From: Microbispora corallina
GTDB lineage: Bacteria > Actinomycetota > Actinomycetes > Streptosporangiales > Streptosporangiaceae
Reading direction: 5' to 3'
Length of the DNA stretch: 64,000 nucleotides
NCBI RefSeq assembly: GCF_016863035.1
Contig: NZ_BOOC01000023.1
Span: 1-64,000 of the forward strand
Part shown: piece by piece, positions 1 through 8,686 of the stretch
Layout of the letters: each line of letters starts with the position of its first letter
Numbering within the stretch: the first letter of the stretch is position 1
Notes under the pieces: model-generated
Told to the model about the DNA's origin: nothing
Database searches by the model: none
The model's input: the letters and a program-made list of their open reading frames with translations, nothing else
Made by a program: the position numbers and the translations under genes

Positions 1-1
1 A

Positions 2-928
2 GCCGCGTACCTGGACCGCGAACTGCCGCGGGCGGCGGGCAGCCGGGAGACAACCCGTACGACGACGGGATCGGGCGGGGGGCTGGCGGCGCTGCACCGG
101 CGGATGCACGACACCGGCAAGCACGACGAGGCGGCGCTGCTGCTCGTGGCGGCCTCGCACGCGCGCGGCGGCTTCGGCGCAGCGGAGCGCGACCGGCACG
201 CGCCGGCCCCGGTGACGCTCGCGACCGGGCCGGGACGGGTCTCACTGGTGTGCTTCCCCGCGCTCAGCGCCATCTCTGGGCCGCACGAGTACGCGCGCTT
301 CGGCCAGGCGTTCCGCGACGAGCGCGACGTGCACGTGGTGCCGTCCCCCGGCTTCACCCAAGGGGAGGACGAGGCCCTGCCCGACTCGCTGGAGACGCTG
401 ATCCAGATGAACGTCGAAGGCCTGCGGAAGGTGGTCCGGGATGGCCGGCCGTTCGCGGTCGTCGGCCGGTCGATGGGCGGCTGCGTGGCGCACGCGGTCA
501 GCGTGGCGCTGGAGGAGCAGGGGCTTCGCCCTGCCGGGCTCGTCCTGATCGACAGCTATCCGATCGACGCCGCCTCCCGGGAGGACATGGGGTGGTGGCA
601 GGGCGCGATGATCGGCGGGATGCTCGACCGCATCGATCGGTTCGACATGACGCTGCACGACGACAGGCTCACGACGATGGGCGTCTACAACCGGCTGTTC
701 ATCGGCTGGCAGCCCAAGCCGGTGGAGACCCCGATCCTGCTGCTGCGGGCGACCGAGCCGCTGCGGGGGACCACGGTCGACCCCGAGGGCCGTACGGACT
801 GGCGGGCGTACTGGCCGGTCGGCCACGAGGCCGTGGACGTCCCGGGCGACCACTTCAGCACGCTGGAGGAGCACTCGGGGAGCACGGCGGAGGCCGTGCG
901 CGCCTGGATCGAGCGGCTGTCCGGGTGA
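2..928 (+). CDS. Modular polyketide synthase, C-terminal thioesterase (partial)
   Basis: The reading frame is open from base 2 and ends with TGA at 926-928, so this is the last part of a much larger protein that starts outside the window. The first residues resemble the tail after an acyl carrier protein. A linker follows, then a thioesterase domain of about 230 residues. Visible motifs are the nucleophile elbow GRSMGG, a likely catalytic Asp in LIDSYP and a His in GDHFS. The family releases or cyclises the finished chain from the last PKS module. The next gene starts within this stop codon (GTGA overlap), so the two are probably co-translated. The product cannot be inferred from here. Confidence 0.85.
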   Translation, partial: AAYLDRELPRAAGSRETTRTTTGSGGGLAALHRRMHDTGKHDEAALLLVAASHARGGFGAAERDRHAPAPVTLATGPGRVSLVCFPALSAISGPHEYARFGQAFRDERDVHVVPSPGFTQGEDEALPDSLETLIQMNVEGLRKVVRDGRPFAVVGRSMGGCVAHAVSVALEEQGLRPAGLVLIDSYPIDAASREDMGWWQGAMIGGMLDRIDRFDMTLHDDRLTTMGVYNRLFIGWQPKPVETPILLLRATEPLRGTTVDPEGRTDWRAYWPVGHEAVDVPGDHFSTLEEHSGSTAEAVRAWIERLSG

Positions 929-1665
929 CGCGGCCCGCCGTGATCGTCACCGGCGCGGCGGCGGGGATCGGCCGGGCCGCCGCGCTGCTGTTCGCCGAAC
1001 GCGGGTACGGCGTCGTGGCCGTGGACGAGTCCCCCTCGGTGACGCGGCCGGCCGGCGTCCTCCCTTTGGTGGGCGACGTCTCCGGCCAGGCCGTCAACGA
1101 GGCGGCGGTCGCGCTGGCGGTCCGGGAGTTCGGGCGTCTCGACGCGGTGGTGCTCAACGCCGGCATCGGCGGCACCCCTCCGCTGGAGGCGCCGTGGGCC
1201 GTCGAACGGTTCGACCGGATGGTGGCCGTCAACCTCCGCGGCCCGGTACTGGGCATCCGCGCCGCCGTCCCCGTCCTGCGGGAAGGGGGCGGCGGGGCGA
1301 TCGTGGTGACGGCGTCCGTCTCGGGCCTGGCAGGGGACCCGGGCGTCTGGGCCTACAACGCGACGAAGGCCGCCGTCGTCAACCTGGTGCGGGGGACGGC
1401 CATCGACCACGCGCGGCACGGCATCCGGATCAACGCCGTGGCGCCTGGCCTGACCGACACCCCTCGTACGGCGGCGCACCGCGACGACCCGGCCCTGGAG
1501 GCGGAGCTCACCCGGCGGATCCCGATGGGCCGCTGGGCGCGGCCGCGCGAACAGGCGGAGGCGATCTGGTTCCTCGCCTCGCCGGCGGCCTCGTACATCA
1601 CCGGAGTGACGCTCCCCGTGGACGGCGGCCTGACCGCGAACACGGGCCTGCTTCCCCCGCCCTGA
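925..1665 (+). CDS. Short-chain dehydrogenase/reductase
   Basis: 246 residues from a GTG that overlaps the PKS stop by 4 bases. Classical SDR features are the nucleotide-binding TGAAAGIG near the N-terminus, the NAG motif (VLNAGIGG), the catalytic YxxxK as YNATK, and the C-terminal VDGG signature. The family carries out NAD(P)-dependent oxidation or reduction of alcohols and ketones. Position directly after the PKS suggests tailoring of the polyketide, which is inference. It is clearly related to the SDR at 2184-2969 on the other strand, with long shared blocks such as NLRGPVLGIRAA and PREQAEA. Confidence 0.85.
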   Translation: MTRPAVIVTGAAAGIGRAAALLFAERGYGVVAVDESPSVTRPAGVLPLVGDVSGQAVNEAAVALAVREFGRLDAVVLNAGIGGTPPLEAPWAVERFDRMVAVNLRGPVLGIRAAVPVLREGGGGAIVVTASVSGLAGDPGVWAYNATKAAVVNLVRGTAIDHARHGIRINAVAPGLTDTPRTAAHRDDPALEAELTRRIPMGRWARPREQAEAIWFLASPAASYITGVTLPVDGGLTANTGLLPPP

Positions 1666-1734
1666 GACCGGGCAGGCACGACGCGGCGCCCGGGGTCCGC
1701 ACGGGGAGCCCGGGCGCCGGCCGTACCGGAGGAG

Positions 1735-2145
1735 TCAGGCGGTGAGCTGCTGGACGATGCCGAGCCGGTCGGGAAGCACGGCGTACTCCACGATCTTGCC
1801 GTCCCTGAAGCGGATCGTGCTGATGCTCTGCCCCGTGAACCGGCGGCCGCTCGGCGGCGCGCCGAAGACCTCACCGCGCTGGACTCCTTCGATCGTCCAG
1901 TACACGACCACCCGATCCTCCTCGGCGACCGTGTCGGTCACGGTGGCCGTCACGCCCTCGACGGCCGACCGCAGCCAGGTGATGTGCTGGACGAACCCGG
2001 CTCGCCCCCGGTTGCCGCCTGCCGGTCCCGCGGCGTCCGTCGCGTCGTCGGCGATGATCTCGTCGAGGACCTCCAGCCGTCCCCGCGTGACGGCCTCCTC
2101 GTAGAAGCGCTTGGCCACCGCGCGGTTGGTCTCGGTCGTGCTCAT
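1735..2145 (-). CDS. SnoaL-like / NTF2-fold protein
   Basis: 136 residues, ATG at 2145 with a fitting AAAGGA ribosome site upstream. The pattern (N-terminal helix VAKRFYEEAV, then DDATD, W and the C-terminal STIRFRDGKIVEY block) is that of the SnoaL-like/ester-cyclase group of the NTF2 fold. Members include polyketide cyclases, hydroxylases and many proteins of unknown function. It lies 38 bases downstream of the SDR at 2184-2969 on the same strand and converges with the PKS-linked SDR. A role in polyketide tailoring is possible but not shown by the sequence. Confidence 0.7.
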   Translation of the reverse strand: MSTTETNRAVAKRFYEEAVTRGRLEVLDEIIADDATDAAGPAGGNRGRAGFVQHITWLRSAVEGVTATVTDTVAEEDRVVVYWTIEGVQRGEVFGAPPSGRRFTGQSISTIRFRDGKIVEYAVLPDRLGIVQQLTA

Positions 2146-2183
2146 CGGCAGTCCTTTCTCATCACTGGTGGGGAACGGGCGGG

Positions 2184-2969
2184 TCAGCGGCGGACGGGCG
2201 GCAGCGGGAGTATGCCGAGGCTGGCGTCGAGGCCTCCGTCCACGACCAGGGTCGTCCCGGTGACGTACGAGGCGGCGGGCGAGACGAGGAACCACACGGC
2301 CTCCGCCTGTTCGCGCGGCTCGGCGAACCGCTGGAGCGGCACCCGGCGCTCGATCTCCGCGGTGAGCACCGGGTCGCTCCGGACCCCGGCGTTGATCCGC
2401 GTCCAGGTCAGCCCGGGGGCCAGGGCGTTCACCCGGATTCCGTCCGGGGCGTGGTCGATGGCCGCCGCCCTGACCAGCTGGATCACGGCGCCCTTCGACG
2501 CGTTGTAGGCCCAGTTGCCGGGGTCGGCCCGCAGACCGGCGACCGAGGCGGTGACCACGATCGCGCCTCCGCCGGCGGCGCGCAGCGCGGGCGCGGCGGC
2601 GCGGATGCCGAGGACGGGACCGCGCAGGTTCACGGCGAGGATCCGGTCGGCGGCCTCGACGGCCCCGGGAGCCTCCCATGGCCGGGTGCCGCCGATGCCG
2701 GCGTTGAGCACGACCGAGTCGAGCCGGCCGAACTCCCCGACCGCCCGGGCGACCGCCTCCTGGTTGGTCTCCTCCAGCGACACGTCGCCGGCGAGCGTCA
2801 CCACGCCGTCGAGCCCGGCGAGCTCCTTGAGGGCGTGCTCGTCGTGGTCCACGGCGAGGACGGCGACGCCGCGCTCGGCGAACAACTCGGCGGTCGCCCG
2901 TCCGATGCCCGATCCGGCGCCGGTGACGACGGCGGCGCGGGGGGCGGCGGGCGAGGTGGGTGAGGTCAT
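2184..2969 (-). CDS. Short-chain dehydrogenase/reductase
   Basis: 261 residues. The ATG at 2969 overlaps the stop of the ABC ATPase gene (ATGA), so it is translationally coupled as the last transporter-linked gene. It carries TGAGSGIG, VLNAGIGG, YNASK and VVDGG, that is, the complete SDR cofactor and catalytic motif set. It is a close paralogue of the SDR at 925-1665 on the opposite strand, and the pair flanks the SnoaL-like gene. Substrate unknown. Confidence 0.85.
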   Translation of the reverse strand: MTSPTSPAAPRAAVVTGAGSGIGRATAELFAERGVAVLAVDHDEHALKELAGLDGVVTLAGDVSLEETNQEAVARAVGEFGRLDSVVLNAGIGGTRPWEAPGAVEAADRILAVNLRGPVLGIRAAAPALRAAGGGAIVVTASVAGLRADPGNWAYNASKGAVIQLVRAAAIDHAPDGIRVNALAPGLTWTRINAGVRSDPVLTAEIERRVPLQRFAEPREQAEAVWFLVSPAASYVTGTTLVVDGGLDASLGILPLPPVRR

Positions 2970-4819
2970 GTCGGGCCCTTCAGGTCCATGGCGGGTGCGG
3001 GGACGGCGGCCCGCCGGCCCGCGTGGAGACGCGGAACGGCGGCGAGCAGCGCGCGGGTGTAGGGGGCGCGGGGGGCGCCGAGGACCGCGGCGACGCCGCC
3101 GATCTCGACGAGGGACCCGTCCTTCATCACGGCGACCCGGTCGCACACCTGGCGGACCACTCCCACGTCGTGCGAGATGAACAGCAGCGACACCCCGGAC
3201 TCGCGGCGCAGACGGGCGAGCAGCGCGAGGATCTGCGCCTGGACCGTGACGTCGAGGGCCGACACCGGCTCGTCGCAGACGATCACCTCGGGCCCCGGGG
3301 CGAGCGCGCGGGCGATCGCCACCCGCTGCCGCTGACCGCCGGAGAGCCGGGCGGGCAGCCGGTCCAGGATCTCCGGGCCGAGCCCGACCTCGCCGAGCAG
3401 CGCCGCCACGCGTTCGCGCCGGCGGGCGCCGGTCAGGCCGCGGGGCAGCCCCTCGCCCACGACCCGCTCCACAGTGAACCGGGGGTCGAACGAGCTGAGC
3501 GGGTCCTGGTCGACGAGCTGGATGCGGGAGCGGCGGGGCCGGCGTTCCCGCTCGCGCACCCCGCTCCACGCCTCGCCGTCCAGCAGCACCTCGCCGGCGT
3601 CGGGGGCGATCTCGGCCAGCACGATCCTGGCCGTGGTGCTCTTTCCGGAGCCGGACTCGCCCACGAGCCCGAGCGCCTCCCCCGCGCGCAGCTCGAACGA
3701 CACGCCGTCCACGGCCCTCCGCCACGACCCGCCAGGCGAGCGGAACCGCTTGGCGATCCCGCGGACCGACACGACCGCGCGCTCGGACGCCACGGTGGAC
3801 GCTCGGACGGGCACGACGTCGGGCGCGACGTCGGGCACGGCCGGCCGGGCCGTCGGGCGTGGGGCGTCCTCACCGGGATGGAAGCAGCGGACCGTCCGTC
3901 CCGGCCCGTACGGCACGGGCGGCGGCAGCTCGCCGCGGCACCGGTCGTCGGCCAGCCCGCACCGGGACGCGTAAGGGCATCCCGACGGGGAGGCCGGCGC
4001 GGGACGGACCGCGCGCGGCTCCCGCACCGGGCCGTCCAGGTCCGGCACGGCGGCGAGCAGGTCGGCGGCGTACGGATGGGCGGGTGAGGAGAGGAGGTCC
4101 GCCGCGGGGCCCTCCTCCACCACGAGCCCTCCGTACATGATCGTCACCCGGTCGGCCATGCGGGCCACCACGGCCAGGTCGTGGCTGATGAGCAGCACCG
4201 CCGTGCCGTCCCGCCTCCTGGCGTCGAGCAGGTCGAGCACCTGGGCCTGAACGGTCACGTCGAGGGCCGTGGTCGGCTCGTCGGCGATCAGCAGCGACGG
4301 CCGGGCCGCGATGGCCGAGGCGATCAGGGCGCGTTGCCGGAGGCCGCCCGACAGCTCGTGGGGGTACTGCAGGAACCGGGTCTCCGGGTCGGGGACGCCC
4401 GCCTCGGCCAGCAGGGCGACGACCTGGTCGTCCAGGTCGTCCCCGGTCGCCAGGCCGTGCACCTCCAGCGGCTCGGCGACCTCGTCCCCCACCCTGCGGA
4501 GCGGGTCGAGGGAGGTCAGCGCGTCCTGCAGGACGTATCCGATCCGCCGGCCGCGCAGCCGCCGCCACTCGCGGGGCGTGAGCGCGCGCAGGTCGCGTCC
4601 CTCGAAGCTCAGCGTGTCGGCCCGCACCCGGGCGCCCGGGCCGGCCAGGCCGAGCAGCGTCCGTGCGGTGACGCTCTTGCCCGATCCCGACTCGCCGACG
4701 ACGGCCAGGCACTCCCCCGCATGCAGGGCGAAGCCGGCGTCGCGGACGGCCCGGACGACGCCGCGGCGGGTGGGGAACTCCACGGAGAGGCCGGCGACCT
4801 CGGCGAGCGGGCCGCTCAC
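2966..4819 (-). CDS. Dipeptide/nickel-type ABC transporter, fused double ATPase (DppD-DppF type)
   Basis: 617 residues from a GTG at 4819 that overlaps the upstream permease stop. Two complete nucleotide-binding domains lie in one chain: the first has Walker A GESGSGKS, signature LSGGLRQR and LLIADEPTTALD; the second has [17 protein letters not shown] and VIVCDEPVSALD. The first is followed by an oligopeptide-type HPY segment and a Cys-rich stretch (CPYASRC, then C, then C) typical of OppD/DppD. These ATPases power uptake of peptides, nickel chelates or similar ligands. The fusion replaces two separate genes and is common in actinomycetes. It is coupled to the downstream SDR. Confidence 0.92.
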   Translation of the reverse strand: MSGPLAEVAGLSVEFPTRRGVVRAVRDAGFALHAGECLAVVGESGSGKSVTARTLLGLAGPGARVRADTLSFEGRDLRALTPREWRRLRGRRIGYVLQDALTSLDPLRRVGDEVAEPLEVHGLATGDDLDDQVVALLAEAGVPDPETRFLQYPHELSGGLRQRALIASAIAARPSLLIADEPTTALDVTVQAQVLDLLDARRRDGTAVLLISHDLAVVARMADRVTIMYGGLVVEEGPAADLLSSPAHPYAADLLAAVPDLDGPVREPRAVRPAPASPSGCPYASRCGLADDRCRGELPPPVPYGPGRTVRCFHPGEDAPRPTARPAVPDVAPDVVPVRASTVASERAVVSVRGIAKRFRSPGGSWRRAVDGVSFELRAGEALGLVGESGSGKSTTARIVLAEIAPDAGEVLLDGEAWSGVRERERRPRRSRIQLVDQDPLSSFDPRFTVERVVGEGLPRGLTGARRRERVAALLGEVGLGPEILDRLPARLSGGQRQRVAIARALAPGPEVIVCDEPVSALDVTVQAQILALLARLRRESGVSLLFISHDVGVVRQVCDRVAVMKDGSLVEIGGVAAVLGAPRAPYTRALLAAVPRLHAGRRAAVPAPAMDLKGPT

Positions 4820-5691
4820 GCGGCGTCCCTTCCCTCGTAGCGGGCCTGGAGGGCGCGCCCGGCGACGGTGGCGGACATGACGGTGAGGGTGATGGCCGCC
4901 CCCGGGAACAGGGCCAGGGTCCAGCTCGCGTCGAGGTAGTCGCGTGCCTGGGCGAGCATCGCGCCCCACTCGGGGTCGGGGGGCTGCGGCCCCAGCCCGA
5001 GGAAGCTCAGCGACGCCCCCGCGATGATGGCCGTGCCGACGTTGACCGTGGCCAGGACGAGTAACGGCGCGACGACGTTGGGCACGATGTGCCGCGTCAG
5101 GATCCGCACGGGCGGGAGACCGAGGTTGACCGCCGCCCGGACGTACGGCGAGCCGCGCACGACCAGGGCCTGCACGCGGACGACGCGGGCGAAGCCGGGC
5201 GCCAGCGCGACGGTGATCGCGAGGACGGCGTTGCGGGTGCCGGGCCCGATGACGGCCACCACGAGGAGGGCCATCAGGATCGCGGGGAACGCCAGCAGCA
5301 CGTCGGCGGCCCGCATCGCCGCCCCTCCCGCCATCCGGCCGCCGAGCGCCCCGAGGAGGCCCCAGGCCGCTCCGGCGAGCCCGGCCAGCAGCGTGGATCC
5401 CGCGCCGACGAGCAGTGAGGGACGCGCGCCGTACACGATCCGGGCCAGCACGTCCCGGCCGAGCTCGTCGGTGCCGAACAGGTGGCCGGCCCCCGGGCCG
5501 CGGAGAGCGGCGGCCGGGTCGACCTGGTCGGGCGCGTGGGCGAGCAGGCCGGGGAACGCCGCGGCCGCGCACACCAGCACGAGGAACGCGGCGGCGAGCA
5601 CCGGCCCCGGCCGGAGCTGACGGCGCGGCGCCCGCGAACGGGCCTCGGCCGCGCGCACCGGGTCGTACGGCGCTGTGGTGGGCGCGGTCAT
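4816..5691 (-). CDS. Dipeptide/nickel-type ABC permease (DppC type)
   Basis: 291 residues if read from the ATG at 5691; an in-frame GTG at 5706 is an alternative. About six hydrophobic segments are present, with the permease EAA-like loop (EWGAMLAQARDYL) near the C-terminus and the family N-terminal block GTDELGRDVLARIVYGAR. It forms the inner-membrane channel with the DppB-type partner upstream. Its start codon overlaps the stop of an 18-codon frame (5688-5744) that itself begins in the dppB stop. Its own stop overlaps the ATPase GTG. Confidence 0.9.
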   Translation of the reverse strand: MTAPTTAPYDPVRAAEARSRAPRRQLRPGPVLAAAFLVLVCAAAAFPGLLAHAPDQVDPAAALRGPGAGHLFGTDELGRDVLARIVYGARPSLLVGAGSTLLAGLAGAAWGLLGALGGRMAGGAAMRAADVLLAFPAILMALLVVAVIGPGTRNAVLAITVALAPGFARVVRVQALVVRGSPYVRAAVNLGLPPVRILTRHIVPNVVAPLLVLATVNVGTAIIAGASLSFLGLGPQPPDPEWGAMLAQARDYLDASWTLALFPGAAITLTVMSATVAGRALQARYEGRDAA

Positions 5692-5744
5692 CCGGCAACC
5701 CCCCACGGGCTGCGTCCCACCCGGGACGGAAGGGTCGCGCTCAT
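5688..5744 (-). CDS. Possible 18-codon coupling peptide between two permease genes
   Basis: Bases 5744 to 5688 read MSATLPSRVGRSPWGVAG then TGA. The ATG overlaps the stop of the upstream permease (ATGA), and the TGA overlaps the ATG of the downstream permease (ATGA). Translation could therefore pass from one permease to the next through this small frame. It has no recognisable domain. An old frameshift that cut the N-terminus off the downstream permease is an equally good reading. Confidence 0.35.
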   Translation of the reverse strand: MSATLPSRVGRSPWGVAG

Positions 5745-6679
5745 GCCGGCTCCGGGCGCATGCGGGGGTCGACGAGCCGGTAGAGGAGGTCGAGCACGAT
5801 GTTGATCAGCGAGAACGTCAGTGCCGACAGCACCACCACGCCCGTCACGACGGGGAAGTCCCGGCCCCGGACCGCCGCGACGACGACGTGGCCGAGCCCC
5901 TGCCGGGCGAAGACGGTCTCCACGACCACCGCGCCGGCCAGCAGCTCCCCCAGCGCCCAGCCCGAGAGCGTGAGCACCGGCAGCGCGGCGTGCCGCAGCG
6001 CGTGGCGCAGCCGTATGCGGTTCTCCGTGGCGCCCCGGGCCCGTGCGGTGACGGCGAAGGGCTGGTCGAGCGCCCGTTCCAGCCCCTCCCTGGTCACCTG
6101 GGCCAGCACGCCCGCGATCGGCAGCGCGAGCGCGACCGACGGCAGCACGAGCGAGCGGAGCCCGCCGTCGCCGATCACGGGGAACCAGTGCAGCCGGAAC
6201 GAGAAGACGGCCAGCAGGAGGACGCCGATCCAGAAGTTCGGCGTCGAGATCGACCCGAACTCCAGCGCCCGCGAGACGGCCCGCCCGTGTGGGCGGCCGG
6301 CGGTCACCAGGGCGACCGCGACGGCCAGGGTGAACCCGAGCGCGGCGGCCCCGGCCGCCAGGGCCACGGTGGGTCCGAGCTGGTCGAGGATCACCCCGCT
6401 CACGGGCTGGTTGAGCTGGTAGGAGCCGCCGAGGTCGCCGCGCAGGAGCCGCCCGGCGAAGACGCCGTACTGGACGAGGACCGGCTCCCGCAGGCCGTAC
6501 TGGTCGCGGATCGCGTCGAGCACCTCCGGGGTGGCGTTGGCCTGCACCCCGCCCGCGATGACGCGGGCGGGGTCGCCGGGCACCAGCCGCATCCCGGCGA
6601 ACGCGAGGGTGGCGGCGCCCCACACGGCGACCAGGGTCAGCGCCAGCCGCCGCAGCAGCCGGCGCGCCAGGGACGGCAT
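5741..6679 (-). CDS. Dipeptide/nickel-type ABC permease (DppB type)
   Basis: 312 residues. ATG at 6679, five bases after the binding-protein stop. It has the DppB N-terminal pattern (LRRLALTL, then MRLVPGDPAR), the segment DQYGLREPVLVQYG, several hydrophobic helices and the cytoplasmic loop with TARARGATENRIRLRHALRHA typical of this permease class. It pairs with the DppC-type protein as the membrane channel of the importer. Confidence 0.92.
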   Translation of the reverse strand: MPSLARRLLRRLALTLVAVWGAATLAFAGMRLVPGDPARVIAGGVQANATPEVLDAIRDQYGLREPVLVQYGVFAGRLLRGDLGGSYQLNQPVSGVILDQLGPTVALAAGAAALGFTLAVAVALVTAGRPHGRAVSRALEFGSISTPNFWIGVLLLAVFSFRLHWFPVIGDGGLRSLVLPSVALALPIAGVLAQVTREGLERALDQPFAVTARARGATENRIRLRHALRHAALPVLTLSGWALGELLAGAVVVETVFARQGLGHVVVAAVRGRDFPVVTGVVVLSALTFSLINIVLDLLYRLVDPRMRPEPA

Positions 6680-6684
6680 CGGGA

Positions 6685-8394
6685 TCAGCCTCCCAGCCAC
6701 GCGCCGTAGAACACGGGGTAGGTCTGGGCGTCGAAGGCGATGCCGCGCACCTTGGCGGAGAAGGCGGTGAGCTGGACGGGCGTGTAGAGCGGCACGACGT
6801 ACGCCTGGCGGAGCACCTCCTGCTGGACCGACGAGTAGTCGCGTTCGGCGGTCGCCGGGTCGGAGGTCTCGGCCGCCTCCTCGACCCAGTGGTCGATCTG
6901 GGGCGACTTCACCAGGGCGACGTTGCCGCCGGCCTTGGCGTAGGTGTTGCCCGAGGCGAACGCGAACCGCAGCACGTCGGGCGTGGGCCGGGCGAAGCTG
7001 ACGTCGACGAGGTCGTAGGCGCCGCCGATCAGGTAGGTGCCGACGAACGCCCCGGTGTCCACAGTGGGCCGCTCGATCTTGATGCCGACGAGCTTGGCCT
7101 GGGCCTGGATGCCCTGGGCGAGGACGTCGCGCTGCTCCTTGTTGCCCTCCGCCCAGTAGGGCCAGACGAGAGTGAGCGTCTTGCCGTCCTTGACGCGGTA
7201 GCCGTTCTCTCCGGTCGTCCAGCCCGCCTCGTCGAGCAGCCGCCTGGCCTCCGCCGGGTCGTAGGAGGCGAACGCGCTCTCGGCGGAGGCGTCGTATGCG
7301 GCGGTCGTCCGGCTGAGCGGGTTGCGCGCGACCGGGAACAGCCCGAAATAGATGTTCTTCACGAGCTGGTCGACGTTTATCGACGCCGACAGCGCCCGCC
7401 GCACCCGCACGTCGCGCAGCGGCCCGCGGGTCTGGTTCAAATAGAGGTTGTAATTCAGCCCCGGCGTTTCCTGGGCGCTGAAGGAGAAATCCGCCGGCGA
7501 CTTGAGTTTCGCCGCGTTCACGGGCGGGACGCCGGCGATTCCCTGCGCCTGGCCGCTGGTGAGCGCGCCGTATCGCGTCGCGTCCTCGGAGACGAACTCG
7601 AAGACCAGGTCGTCCAGGTAGGGCGCGCCCTGATGGGAGGCTCCGGCCGGCGGCGAGGCGTACCGCGCGTTCTTCCTCAGCGTGACCCGCTTGTCCTTCT
7701 CCCACGAGACGAACGAGAACGGCCCGGTCCCCACCGGCCGGTAGTCGGCGACCGGCTTCGCCAGCGCCGCCGGGCTCTGGATGCCCAGGTAGGGCACCGA
7801 CAGCGCCTGGAGGAACGGGGTGAACGGCCGCGCGAGCGTCACCTCCACCACGTGGTCGTTCACGACCCGCGCCTCCTTGTACGGCGCGATCAGCGAGGCC
7901 GCGTACGCCGACTTGGTGGCCGGGTCGACGACGTGGTCGAGCGTGGCCTTGACGGCCTGGGCCGTGAACGGCGTGCCGTCGTGGAAGGTCACCCCCTGGC
8001 GCAGGGTGAAGGTGTAGGTCCGGCCGCCGTTCGAGACCTTCCATCCGGTGGCCAGCCAGGGGCCGAAGGTCGCGGGGCCGGTCTGGGCCACGAGCGAGTC
8101 GAAGACGTTGCGGTCGATCAGGCCCGTCACGGCGGTGGCCGCAACGGCTGGATCGAGCGACACCTGGGTGCCGGCGACGGCGTAGGTGAGCGAGCCGCCC
8201 GCGATGGGCCCGGCGCCCGCCTGGCGCGCCGGCCGGTCGTCGCCGCCTCGAGCCGAGGCGACCAGGACGGCGGCGACGACCGCGACCGCCACGACCGCCG
8301 CCGCCACGGCGACGGGGCGTCTGGAGCGCAGGCGGCGCCGCCGCCGGACGGGCCGCTCGCCGGCCCTGGTGGCTGTGTCGTCGCTCAGTGACAT
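6685..8394 (-). CDS. ABC transporter substrate-binding protein, family 5 (peptide/nickel/opine type)
   Basis: 569 residues from ATG 8394; an in-frame ATG at 8418 is less likely. The family 5 blocks GWKVSNGGRTYTFTLR, VTFHDGTPFTAQAV and the C-terminal LYTPVQLTAF region are present. The N-terminus has an Arg-rich stretch and then one hydrophobic segment (about residues 30-50), but no lipobox Cys, so the protein may stay as a membrane-anchored or Sec-cleaved form instead of a lipoprotein. It captures the ligand for the transporter below. First gene of the operon, with a leader of about 190 bases. Confidence 0.9.
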   Translation of the reverse strand: MSLSDDTATRAGERPVRRRRRLRSRRPVAVAAAVVAVAVVAAVLVASARGGDDRPARQAGAGPIAGGSLTYAVAGTQVSLDPAVAATAVTGLIDRNVFDSLVAQTGPATFGPWLATGWKVSNGGRTYTFTLRQGVTFHDGTPFTAQAVKATLDHVVDPATKSAYAASLIAPYKEARVVNDHVVEVTLARPFTPFLQALSVPYLGIQSPAALAKPVADYRPVGTGPFSFVSWEKDKRVTLRKNARYASPPAGASHQGAPYLDDLVFEFVSEDATRYGALTSGQAQGIAGVPPVNAAKLKSPADFSFSAQETPGLNYNLYLNQTRGPLRDVRVRRALSASINVDQLVKNIYFGLFPVARNPLSRTTAAYDASAESAFASYDPAEARRLLDEAGWTTGENGYRVKDGKTLTLVWPYWAEGNKEQRDVLAQGIQAQAKLVGIKIERPTVDTGAFVGTYLIGGAYDLVDVSFARPTPDVLRFAFASGNTYAKAGGNVALVKSPQIDHWVEEAAETSDPATAERDYSSVQQEVLRQAYVVPLYTPVQLTAFSAKVRGIAFDAQTYPVFYGAWLGG

Positions 8395-8686
8395 GGAGGG
8401 ACCCTTTTCCTGTCGCACGGGGGAACCGGTGCGGACCCCGACGGCCGGAACCCGGCGCGCCCCGCGACGTGCTCTCCCCTGCGCCGGGACACGCCGGGCC
8501 GGAAACGCCCTTCCGGGATTTCCTCCGGGCGGGAACCACGAAAAGCCGATTCCGTTTCTCAGGCGGCCGTCATTCGAATCCGCGCCTCGATCACACCATA
8601 AGCAGGTGTGCCCGTCAACGGATTACCCCCCATTTCGGATGGCATTTCCCGGCCACCCGCCGAGCGATTTGTTTCTCTTATGGGTG
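8395..8686 (-). promoter_or_regulatory. Promoter and inverted repeat upstream of the peptide-transporter operon
   Basis: Gene-free stretch between lysR and the binding protein. On the minus strand TTGACG (8613-8618) and TGTGAT (8590-8595) are separated by 17 bases, a plausible sigma-70-like promoter. The perfect inverted repeat CACACC-N7-GGTGTG (8592-8610) covers the spacer and the -10 box, as expected for a repressor site. The 190-base leader that would follow is purine-rich near the start codon; I recognise no riboswitch in it. Confidence 0.5.

Noticed and set aside
8395-8580. Possible riboswitch in the leader of the peptide-transporter operon
   Set aside because: No SAM, cobalamin, glycine or other conserved riboswitch core was recognised; a covariance search (Rfam/Infernal) would be needed.
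8565-8585. tRNA-like T-loop sequence TTCGAATCC
   Set aside because: The flanking bases cannot form a T-stem, and no D-arm, anticodon arm or acceptor stem is present.
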